The translations under genes were made by a program, and so were the position numbers. Below, piece by piece: positions 22,158 to 31,500 of a DNA stretch of 33,035 nucleotides; position 1 is the stretch's first letter, and every line of letters starts with the position of its first letter. This DNA comes from CAXBPY01 sp003455275. Lineage in GTDB: Bacteria > Bacteroidota > Bacteroidia > Chitinophagales > UBA10324. Location of the stretch: the NCBI GenBank assembly GCA_963977675.1, contig CAXBPY010000034.1:1-33035 (forward strand), read 5' to 3'. The notes under the pieces were generated by a model. It was not told the DNA's origin. It did not search any database and saw only the letters and a list, made by a program, of their open reading frames with translations.

Positions 22158-24182
22158 CTACCTGCACCAATAATCAATTTGCTTTTGAGCATCAGGTACT
22201 CCCATTTGCAATGCAGTGTGAAGGTCTTCGCATCCGGCATCTTTGTTTCCGGCTAGGCATCTTGCTTCTCCGCGGTAGAAATAACCCTTGCCGTCATTTG
22301 GCACTAAGCGCACATAGTTGTTGTAGTCGGCTTCGGCATCACTGAATTTTCCAATGGAGCCATAATAATTTCCCCGCTGAAAATAAGCGCTTGCCAAATC
22401 AGGATTCATTTGAATTGCTTTTGAATACAACGCTGCTGCTTCAGGTTTCTGTCCAATGTTTTCGAACATCATTGCTTTATACATCCACGCTTCAGCGTTA
22501 GTGGTATCGGCGGCAATGGCAGCATCCACATAATGAAATGAGCTGTCATTTTTTTTCAATTCAAAAAAACCAAGAGCAATATCAAAGTATGCGCGAGCAA
22601 ATTTTGGATTGAGTTGAATTACTGCCTTGCATTGTTCATTCATCTTTTCAAAATCTTTTACATGATAGTATGAATCTGCAAGCTTCATTCTTACTTCAAT
22701 GTTGTCAGGCGAGAGCAATACCGATTGATTAAAGTGTTTCAGTGCACCATCATAGTCATTGTCGCGCGCGAGTGCAGCAGCAAGATTCGCCTCTGCCAAA
22801 GCTGATTTATGATTGGTGTCTATAGCATTTCCATAATAAGTTTTGTAATCGGAATATGCCTTCGCATGAATAAATGAATTGATAAACATTAAACCCACGA
22901 GGGAATAAACAGTTGAATTAATTAGTTTCCCTGGATTTCGAAACGCTGGAATTAAAATTAATATCAAAAATAAAAAAGAAATGACTGAAAAACCAAGAAG
23001 CTCAATTTGACTTCTCGTCCATTCATAGAAGGCTCCTAAAAAAATTAATGAACCGATATTAACAAGGATCAATAGTGCTTTGTAGACTTTCGTTGGTCCA
23101 TTTAAGTTAATGGATTGAATTATTGAATAAGCAATGAGGAGTAATCCGATTGCAGGAAAAAACATCCGGTGATCCAAATAGTCATAAGCGAAACCGGTGA
23201 ATGCCGGTTTGTAAATAATGGAAGGAAGAATTGGAAGCAGGAAGAAACAAAGTCCTGCTAAAAAAATGGGAGCGTTCATTTTTTTTCGGAGAAGAAAAAA
23301 GCCGGATGCAATTGCAGCGATAAGGATTATTCCGATTGAAGTAATAAGCAGATTGAAAGTTGGCATCACTGAAAAAAACACGGGAAGAAAAAACTTGCAC
23401 ACCTCTTCCGGAATGATTCGGATGTTGTAAAGAAATCCTTCGGGTGAAAAAATATTTTGAACAGAGTTGATGGATTGTGCGCGCATCCACAGGTAAAGCG
23501 CCGTGAACACTATTGCAGGAATAAGCACCAGGTAGTTTCTTGGATTTTTGAAATTGAATTTCCAGAACAAGCGGGCAAGAATAAAAATCAGCGGCAGCAG
23601 AATAATGGCGCTCTCTTTTGAAAGCAATGCGAGGAAATAAAAAACAGCACACAGGAGCTGATGCAGATTTTTTCCGGTGTCAAGAAATTTATTGTAAGAA
23701 AGTATAGCGAGCACCGAGAAGAAAAATAAATACAAATCGCCGCGCGCCGGAATCCAGCTCACAGTGTGAGCAAACAGCAGATGAACCGAGTAAATCAAAC
23801 TGAGCAGAAATGAATTTTGTTCAGTGATTCCGAATGAAAGCAGCAGGAAGTAGAGCAAAACAATTCCTGCACAAAACATCAGCGTGTTCTGCACATGATA
23901 AGCAACAGGACTTGCCTTGCTGAAATAATAATCAATCGAATAAGAGAAGGATTGAAGCGGGCGATACAATTCAATTTTCTTTTCAAGCATCCACGCATCT
24001 GTAAAGAAAAATTTCTTCAGGTTAAAATCTTCCAATGCCTTGGAATTGTAAAGCACTATGGAATCATCGTCGTGATAAGTGAAATTGAACTTTGAAGTTT
24101 GTATGTAAAGCAGAAAGGGAACAACAAATAGAATGGCAATGAACAGGAAATTTTTTTTGGGCTTCGGTTTGGGCTTGTTCAT
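22158..24182 (-). CDS. TMTC-like membrane protein: multi-span glycosyltransferase-type domain plus C-terminal TPRs
   Basis: 674 residues. After a basic N-terminus (MNKPKPKPKK), about 10-12 membrane segments fill residues 11-430, followed by soluble TPR repeats (about 450-665, e.g. ALAEANLAAALARDNDYDGALKHF in outline, ASAYFQRGNYYGSIGKFSDA). Features shared with TMTC/PMT-type (GT-C) transferases: an acidic loop HDDDSIV (37-43) after the first segment, YRPLQSFSY (73-81), and PARGDLYLF near the third segment. In TMTC proteins these form a lipid-linked sugar mannosyltransferase site. A sugar-transfer role for exported proteins is therefore possible, but the bacterial function is not established. 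Confidence 0.8.
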   Translation of the reverse strand: MNKPKPKPKKNFLFIAILFVVPFLLYIQTSKFNFTYHDDDSIVLYNSKALEDFNLKKFFFTDAWMLEKKIELYRPLQSFSYSIDYYFSKASPVAYHVQNTLMFCAGIVLLYFLLLSFGITEQNSFLLSLIYSVHLLFAHTVSWIPARGDLYLFFFSVLAILSYNKFLDTGKNLHQLLCAVFYFLALLSKESAIILLPLIFILARLFWKFNFKNPRNYLVLIPAIVFTALYLWMRAQSINSVQNIFSPEGFLYNIRIIPEEVCKFFLPVFFSVMPTFNLLITSIGIILIAAIASGFFLLRKKMNAPIFLAGLCFFLLPILPSIIYKPAFTGFAYDYLDHRMFFPAIGLLLIAYSIIQSINLNGPTKVYKALLILVNIGSLIFLGAFYEWTRSQIELLGFSVISFLFLILILIPAFRNPGKLINSTVYSLVGLMFINSFIHAKAYSDYKTYYGNAIDTNHKSALAEANLAAALARDNDYDGALKHFNQSVLLSPDNIEVRMKLADSYYHVKDFEKMNEQCKAVIQLNPKFARAYFDIALGFFELKKNDSSFHYVDAAIAADTTNAEAWMYKAMMFENIGQKPEAAALYSKAIQMNPDLASAYFQRGNYYGSIGKFSDAEADYNNYVRLVPNDGKGYFYRGEARCLAGNKDAGCEDLHTALQMGVPDAQKQIDYWCR

Positions 24183-24213
24183 CTCAAAAATTTATAGCGA
24201 TAAAAAAAATAAA

Positions 24214-24229
24214 AACTTTGAACAAAGTT
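24214..24229. promoter_or_regulatory. Palindrome in the divergent region before the TMTC-like gene
   Basis: AACTTTG-AA-CAAAGTT, a perfect 16-bp palindrome 32 bp upstream of the TMTC-like start and 63 bp upstream of the small membrane ORF. It fits a homodimer-binding site, but no regulator gene is adjacent. Confidence 0.35.
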
Positions 24230-24292
24230 CAACTAATATTAACATCGAATTTCAAAAACGATTTTCATTATTGATAACGAAATCATTAATGA

Positions 24293-24496
24293 ATGAGAAA
24301 AATTTTCTACACAAGTATCTTTTTACTCTCGCTGTTTGGATTTCTGAAAGTGTATTTCATCATGCCCTTTCCGGTCAGCCAGCAGAGTAACACCATCTCA
24401 CTCGCTTACATTCTGTTTTCTTATCGTTGGGTATTCAGAATTGTTATTGGTGCATTTATCGTTTGGAGTTTTATTCCTGCATGGAAGAGGGTCTAG
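24293..24496 (+). CDS. Small membrane ORF, possible truncated remnant
   Basis: 67 residues with two hydrophobic segments (KIFYTSIFLLSLFGFLKVYF and WVFRIVIGAFIVWSFIPAW) joined by a short loop holding MPFPVSQQSNT. The text YFIMPFPxSQ resembles, from memory, the N-terminal membrane part of longer Bacteroidota proteins, so this may be a stub left after loss of the C-terminal part. A true small protein is equally possible. No recognisable coding continues after the stop. No clear promoter. Confidence 0.45.
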   Translation: MRKIFYTSIFLLSLFGFLKVYFIMPFPVSQQSNTISLAYILFSYRWVFRIVIGAFIVWSFIPAWKRV

Positions 24497-24719
24497 CTGA
24501 AAATCTAAATTTTGCTTTTCGATAAACTGAATTATTTGTTCACTTTACGGTAAAATTATTTCTATTAAGATTAAATAATATCTGTTAAGTGTAATTTTTT
24601 ATTTATTAAAGAATTCTTAGATATTGACACATGCATGTAAAATAATTTTAAAGAATAGTTGCAAATTCAAAAAACATTCACATACATTTAACCTCGCAAA
24701 AAAATTAACCAAACAAGAA

Positions 24720-24749
24720 ATGCCTATGGCAAAAAACTTTACAACTTAA
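24720..24749 (+). CDS. Possible 9-residue leader ORF
   Basis: ATG CCT ATG GCA, ending ACT TAA, would encode MPMAKNFTT. It follows a purine-rich AAGAA stretch and ends 10 nt before the structured element at 24760. Its start resembles the start of the next real gene (ATGCTTATGAAAAAA). Too short to support by itself; kept only because of its position. Confidence 0.2.
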   Translation: MPMAKNFTT

Positions 24750-24759
24750 TTTTTACTAT

Positions 24760-24831
24760 GGAAGAATGCGCTGATGCAGGTTCTTCCGCATAATACTCTA
24801 CAGGTGAAAATTCATCTGCGGGCACTGCATC
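24760..24831 (+). ncRNA. Candidate cis-regulatory structured RNA (H-type pseudoknot with inner hairpin)
   Basis: Within the 387-nt leader before the secreted protein/GEVED operon, three complementary segments interlock. GGAAGAA (24760-24766) pairs with TTCTTCC (24781-24787). GATGCAG (24773-24779), inside that loop, pairs perfectly with CTGCATC (24825-24831). CAGGTG (24801-24806) pairs with CATCTG (24813-24818) around AAAATT, with one G-U. The first two cross, forming a pseudoknot; the third is a hairpin inside it. An alternative CCGC/GCGG pairing (24786-24789 with 24818-24821) would compete. After it comes an A-rich unstructured leader and the ATG at 24884. I match it to no known riboswitch. 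Judged on base pairing only; no covariation test. Confidence 0.45.
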
Positions 24832-24883
24832 GGAAAACAAAACTTTAAAAACAATCAAACCAAATTTCAAAAACCAAAAACAA

Positions 24884-25510
24884 ATGCTTATGAAAAAATC
24901 ATTTCAATGCACGAACTTGTTATTTGGAATGTCACTGATGGTTCTGATTCTGATATCACAATCAGGATTTGCACAATCAGCTGATAATTCTCAATCAACA
25001 GTTCAGGCAACCGGGTTATCAGCAACAGTTGTTGTTGATGCGGTTGCTAATGTACCGGCTTACCAAAACGGAGTGGTTGCCTATGACAATCCTGCGGTGG
25101 TAAATCAGCAAACCGGATTGGTAATTACCGATCAATCTTCAAATTCAACCAGCGAACAAAAAAAGCCGGTTAATGGAAACGAAGGAATGCTGATGAATCC
25201 GACATCAGAAAGTACCAAATCAATTAAGATGTCTAATGGCATAGCAGAAATTTCAAAAGATGGAACTGTAAAAGTTACATCAGCACAGGGAGAAGTTAAA
25301 ACTTATGCAAAACCAGTAATGAATCTTACCCAGCCTGTAGGTTACATGATGGATGAATACATTGCTAACTATAAAGCGTGGGTGAAAGCAAATCCTGAAT
25401 TTAAGAAGAATGTAACTAATCAGGAACTTCAATTCATTGCACAAGATGATTATGAAGGGTTGTATAAATCAAATTATTACTACAACCAAAAGTTGTCGCT
25501 TAACAAATAA
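24884..25510 (+). CDS. Secreted protein of unknown function, first gene of the GEVED operon
   Basis: 208 residues. Signal peptide of about 30 residues ending SGFAQ; either ATG at 24884 or ATG at 24890 can start it. The middle is rich in Ser, Thr, Asn and Val (about 32-110), suggesting a disordered or beta-rich linker. The C-terminal part (about 118-208) has a beta-like segment (GIAEISKDGTVKVTSAQGEVKTY) and a helical, Tyr-rich end (MDEYIANYKAWVKANPEF... YEGLYKSNYYYNQ). No T9SS sorting domain and no lipobox. Twelve bp before the giant GEVED gene, so almost certainly co-expressed with it. A periplasmic or surface partner of the large protein is possible. Family not recognised. Confidence 0.72.
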   Translation: MLMKKSFQCTNLLFGMSLMVLILISQSGFAQSADNSQSTVQATGLSATVVVDAVANVPAYQNGVVAYDNPAVVNQQTGLVITDQSSNSTSEQKKPVNGNEGMLMNPTSESTKSIKMSNGIAEISKDGTVKVTSAQGEVKTYAKPVMNLTQPVGYMMDEYIANYKAWVKANPEFKKNVTNQELQFIAQDDYEGLYKSNYYYNQKLSLNK

Positions 25511-25522
25511 AAAATTTTAAGA

Positions 25523-28500
25523 ATGAAAAGAAAAATAACAAATTGCCTTTCGGCTCTTTTCTTGTTGCTCCTGGTAGGAACAACAAGAGTTAATGCGCAA
25601 GTTTCTGCCTATAATTGGGCAGCAAGTTCTGCTGCATACGGAACCTTAGTTGGAACGGGCGCTACAGCTGCAGGCGGTGCTGCCATCAATGATGATAATA
25701 ATTATACATCCACCGGTATTCCATTTGCGTTTTCTTTCAATGGAACTGCCTATCCTGCAAACACAACCATTGGTATTAACGCCAATGGTTTTATTAGAAT
25801 TGGGGCTGCCACTGCAAATTCTTATGCCACATTTTCTTCAACAAACATAAATGTGGTTTCTGCCTTTAACAGAGATATACAAGAACAGAATTCTGTTCCA
25901 ACTACTACTTGCTCTACTACCTCAGGCAGCAATATCATAACTGTTGCTTCTGCAACTAACTGGCAGGTGGGTATGAAAATTAATGGGGCTACTGCCGGAA
26001 CTACTGCAACCGGTATTCCAGCAGGAACCATTGTTACAGGAATTAGCGGAACTACAATTACTTTGAGTCAAAATGCTACAGCAACTGGTGCCGGTGTAAC
26101 TATCCGTCCTGCGGGTTCATTAACTTTATGGATCTATGGAACTGCTCCAAACAGGTCTTTTGTAATTCAATGGGTAGGGTGGAAAAGATTTGCTGCTGTT
26201 TTCCCGCAAGATAACTACAGCTTTCAAATTTGGTTAAATGAAGCTGGCGGAGTTGCAACTGCTCAGACTGTTCAAACAAGATTTGGTAACTGTACTTCAA
26301 CTAGTGCAACTGCTATAACTGTTCAGGTTGGACTTAAAGGAGCTTCAACTGCAGATTGGAATAGCCGCATGTCTGGAACATGGGCTGCTTCTCTGCCTGG
26401 GGCAGCTATCACCTCTACCATGACTCATAGCAATACTGCTTTCCCAACTTCTGGAACAATCTGGACCTGGTCTCCACCAATCCCATGTGCTGGAACACCT
26501 GCTACTCCTACTGCAAGTGGTCCTGCCGGAGCTTGTAGCGGTGCAGCTTTCACTATTACAGCTACAGGTTATACCAGCGGTTTCTCACAATTGACTTGCC
26601 AGTGGCAATCAGATGTTGGTTGCACAGGAATCTGGTCTAATGTTGCCGGTCAAACCAGCCCTGTTTCGGGGTCATTTACTCAAACAGCTGCTACCTGTTA
26701 TCGCCTGTATAGCTTTTGTACACCTTCTGCCAGCAGCAGTATTTCAAATACTGTAAATGTTGGTATGAATACACCTACAGATTGTTATTGTGGTGGAATT
26801 ACAGCACCAAATACCGGTTCTGGATCAGCCACTTCAACAGCTGATGAAGACATTGGTAATGTTACAATTGCTAACAACACTACTTTGAATAATACATCTG
26901 TTTGCGGAGCGGGCGGTGCTGGTACTAACCCTGTTTCTGTAGCGTATTATTACTCTAATTATACCAATCTTACTCCTGTTCAACTGGAACAAACTACTGT
27001 TGCAACTTTTTCTCTCACATCAATTACCTGCGGAGGAAACTACGGTAACTTCATGCAGATTTTTATTGACTATAATGCCGATGGAGACTTTGACGATGCT
27101 GGCGAATTGGTTTATCAACCAGCTACAAATCAGGTCGGTCCTCATACTGAAACCGGTACCTTTACAATCCCGGTAACTGCAACAGTCGGAACTACCCGCA
27201 TACGCGTTCGTGATATTGAAAGCACCCCGACATCCTATCCTCTCGGTTCTGCTTGCACCACTTATTTGTGGGGAGAAACAGAAGATTATGCCGCACAAAT
27301 TGTAGCTACTACCAATTGCATAGGAACTCCTACAGCAGGAGGAGCAGCAACTTCTACTGCTTCAACTGCTTGTCCGCTTGCTTCATTTACCCTCGGAACT
27401 GCAAGTGCTCCAACCAATGGTAGCACCACTACCTACCAGTGGCAGGAAAATTACAACGGTACAGGATGGGTTGCTATCGGAGCGAACAGTGGTGTGGTAG
27501 CAGGTTCTCCTACCTCAATTACCACTTCTGTAACCGGAATGCCGAATGCTCCAAATTCATGTGATTTCAGATTGTATGTAAATTGCGGATTCAGCGGTCT
27601 CAGCGCAGTAAGCACATCAGCAGTAACTGTGAATGGTGATGCTCCAACGAACTGCTATTGCACTCCTAACTATACTGTAGGTAATGTAAATGGTGGTGGC
27701 GACTACATGAATCAGATTGTTGATTTTGCAGGTTATGTTGGACCAATCACCGGAGCTAACCCGCCAAATGCAGCACCCTGGTATTATTATACTCCTGGTT
27801 CTATAGCAACTATAGATAAAGGTTCTTCATACAACATTACCTTAAGCAATAACCCAATCTATACTGAATACTACCGTGTTTGGGTTGACTTTAATCAGAA
27901 TGGTGTTTTTGGAGATGTTGCAGCCGAGTGTATATCTGATCAGCAATATCCGGCTGGAAGCTGGAGTATTGCCGGTAATGCAAATGGAACTGCTACCTTC
28001 ACTTGCCCTGATAACACCATTATCCCCGGAATGCCTGCAACTTTTGTAACAAGAATTCGCTTCCGTTGCACTTATGCAACTAGCAACCAGTCACCTTGTT
28101 TAACCTATACTTACGGTGAAACAGAGGACTACCAGGTAACTGTTAACACATTGCCTGATTGTGCCGGTGCACCTACAGGAGGAACTACTAACTCTTCGAA
28201 CCCGACCCCATGTATTGGTATTCCATTTAACCTGAGTGTGTCCGGTTCCCCACAAGGCACTGTTTCAGGTTTAACTTATCGTTGGGAAACTGCAGCATCA
28301 TGCGCAGGTCCATGGACAGCGATTGGTACCGGTCAAACACTTAACTATACCTGGGCTCCTCCTGCAGGAACAAAAGTTTTCCGCCGCTGGATCAAGTGTA
28401 ACTTGTCGAACCTTCCATATGGTGATAGCGCAGTTTCTACTTGCTTGTCATTGACTGCATCACTTTGCTACTGTTCACCTTCTCATACCACAGGTACCGG

Positions 28501-31500
28501 TTCAGGTGTTTATATTGACAGCGTTGAGTTGAAAAACACTGGTTTGTTATATGGAACAGGAACTTTGAATGCCACCGGCGGACCCGGAGCAGCTCCATGG
28601 TTCTTTGACCACACTGCAGGTACAAATCCTGGTGAATCAGGTGTTGTACAGCAAGGAGCTCCATACTGGGCTATTGTTTCAAGAGGATCAGCGAATGTTC
28701 AAACAACTGCTGCCGTATGGTTCGACTGGAACCAGGACGGTGACTTCATTGATGCAAGTGAAGCTATCGGAAGTATTGTAATAAACGGTGCATATAGTAA
28801 AACTTACCATTTTGTACAGGTACCTGCAACAGCAACACTCGGAACCACTCGTATGAGAGTTCGTTTAAGTAATACCAATGTAGTTTTGGATCCATGCCTG
28901 AGCACTGCTCCAGACTATGTACAGGGAGAATCTGAAGATTATTCAATCAATGTAACTCCGCTTTCTTGTGTTGGGGCTACTCAACCGGGAAGTATCACTG
29001 GCGTTACTCCTCAGCTGACCGTTGCCAATGATTTCATTGACATTAACGAGGGTGGATCAAACGGTACTTTAACAGCATACCAGATTGACTGGACTGCACC
29101 GTACAACTTCGCTCCTGCTGATGCAACTATTGCTAACTACCTTGGAACATTCATCGCGAATATTAACCCGGGAGTTCCAAGCGGATTAGTATATGTTCGT
29201 GGCCAGTATCAGAACGGAGGCTGTCCTGTTGCATATTCAAACTCTGATTTCGTAAAACTTGAATGCGCTCAGTCTTGCACTTACAATACAAGTGATAATG
29301 ATGATATTGCAAGTGTTAAATTGGGAACTGCCGGTTTTGCTACAACTATTTTGAATAACAATCAGGGAGTTTGGCCTGCGACTCATGATCCTTCAACTGA
29401 TGGATATCAGGATTTCCAAACAATTGCAGGAAGTCCATTCCATTTGTCTCGTGCAACATCTTATGCATTCCAGGTTGGTGTTTCTGCTGCATATGGTGAA
29501 GGAGTTAGAGTATGGATTGATGAAGATGGAGATGGAACATTCTCAACCGCTGAATCTTATTATAATGATTTGCCTGTTGCAGGATTACATGCTGCCGGAA
29601 CGATTACCATTCCGTGCGGAAGTGGATATGTTGGTCCTTCAAGAATGCGCGTTATGGATACCTATGCAGGAACCCCGAATGTTGATGACTGTTTTGGTCC
29701 GGTTGCCGGAGCTCGTCTGTGGGGTGAAATTGAAGATTATTCTATTTACATTGACCCTATAGCACCACTTACCACCAACCCAACTGCTGCTGTTTGTATT
29801 GGACAAACTGCGGTATTGAGTGGAACTGGTCCTGGTATTGTTACCGGTTGGAACTGGTCGCCTACCAATGGCGTAAATGGCGTAGTTATGAATCCTGCAA
29901 ATGGAAATGCTGCTACTGTTACAGTATCCACTACTTCACCATCGAATGTGTTCTTTACAGTTACCGGAACTTTAGCAAATGGTTGCACATCATCTAACAT
30001 TGTCCCTGTTGCTACTACACCTTTGGCTGGAACAGTTACACCTATCGGATCAATCATTTGCTCTGGTGGAACAAAACTGTTAACAGCAACTGGTGCAGCC
30101 GGTGATTATCAGTGGCAGATTTCATCTCTTGATCCTGCAACAAATTCCAACTCATGGACAGACATTGCCGGAGCAACAAGCGGATTGAGCTATACCACTG
30201 CTCCTCAAACAACAACAAAATGGTATCGCCTGCTTTCTAAGTCAACAACTTGTTGGGACATTGCTTCTAACACAGTTAAAGTTGAAATTGCAGCTACCCC
30301 AGTAGTTACATTTACTAATGTTACCTCAACATCTGTAGTGGTTAACTGGCCGGTAGTAGGCGGTGGCAGCTATGCAATTAACTGGACCGGTGCCGGTTCA
30401 GGTTCTGCTGCTGGTGTTACACCTCCGTATACGATCAATGGTTTAACATCAAATACAAACCTTTCAGTTACAGTTACAATGACCAGCCCTGCTGCTTGTA
30501 GCGGAGTTAGTGCAGGAACTGCTACTGTTAAGACTCTTTGCGCTAAGCCTGCTGTTCCTGTTGTTACAGCAACTACGATAAACAGTATTACCATGACATT
30601 TTCAGGAACAGGTCCATGGGTTCTTTACTATCATGCTATCTGGAGCACACCAAGTTACTACACAATCAATGTAGCTTCCTCTCCATATACACTGACAGGA
30701 TTAGCTCAAAACACAGCCTACTCAATTTACTACACGACTAACAACTGTCCTACTGTAGGTATTCAGAGTGAACCATCGAACTCAATAGTTCAGTACACTC
30801 AACCGAATACTACAGCATGCGCAATTCCAACCTTTACCCTTACTTCTCCATGTGCAAACCAAATTCAGGTTTCATCATTGGCCGGAAGCCCGGGTAACTA
30901 CCAGGTTTACCTGCGCAGAATTTCTCCGACTGTTTCATCAGGGGTATCATACCCTGTTGCAGGACCAACCTTCAACTATGTAGTGGCACCAACTCAATCA
31001 GGATCAGTATGGGAAGTGTTTGTTCGTTCAGTATGTGCTGCATCATCTTATTCACAGATCAGTGCAATCCAGCTTATTCAGGTTAAGGCAGGTTGTGGCC
31101 AGGTTCAAAACCTTGTACTTAGCCATCCAATTTGCCATGGATTTACAGCTACCTGGAATAATGAGTACTGCGGAGCAATACCACCGGCAACAAATGCAAC
31201 AGGATACACATTGTTCATTCGCGGAACAGGTGGAACCGGTGCATGGCTTGGATATGCTTGCCCAACCAATGTTAAAAACATTACATGGTTAAACATAGCC
31301 ACATCATACGATGTATATGTTCGTGCAAACTCATGTAACGGAGCATTTGGTCCATCATCCAACATCGAAACACTTTCAACACAAAGTGTAGGATGTCGTG
31401 AAGATGAAGGCACAGCAGATGATCAGAATCTGATTCATCCGTTAACAGTAACTGATGACGGAACATTCAGCGTATTCCCGAATCCAAACAGTGGAACATT

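Noticed and set aside
24625..24655. TTGACA-N17-TTTAAA resembling a sigma-70 promoter
   Set aside because: Bacteroidota use a different consensus, and other genes here fit TAnnTTTG; chance in AT-rich DNA is likely.
24795..24840. Similarity to the cobalamin riboswitch core (GGTGAAAATTC ... GCGGGCACTGC)
   Set aside because: The rest of the roughly 200-nt fold and the flanking conserved boxes are absent; an A-rich unstructured leader follows. Kept as an unnamed structured RNA.
29385..31413. Several 60-125 codon ORFs in other frames of the GEVED gene
   Set aside because: Shadow frames of a single uninterrupted 2066-codon gene; their translations are low-complexity.
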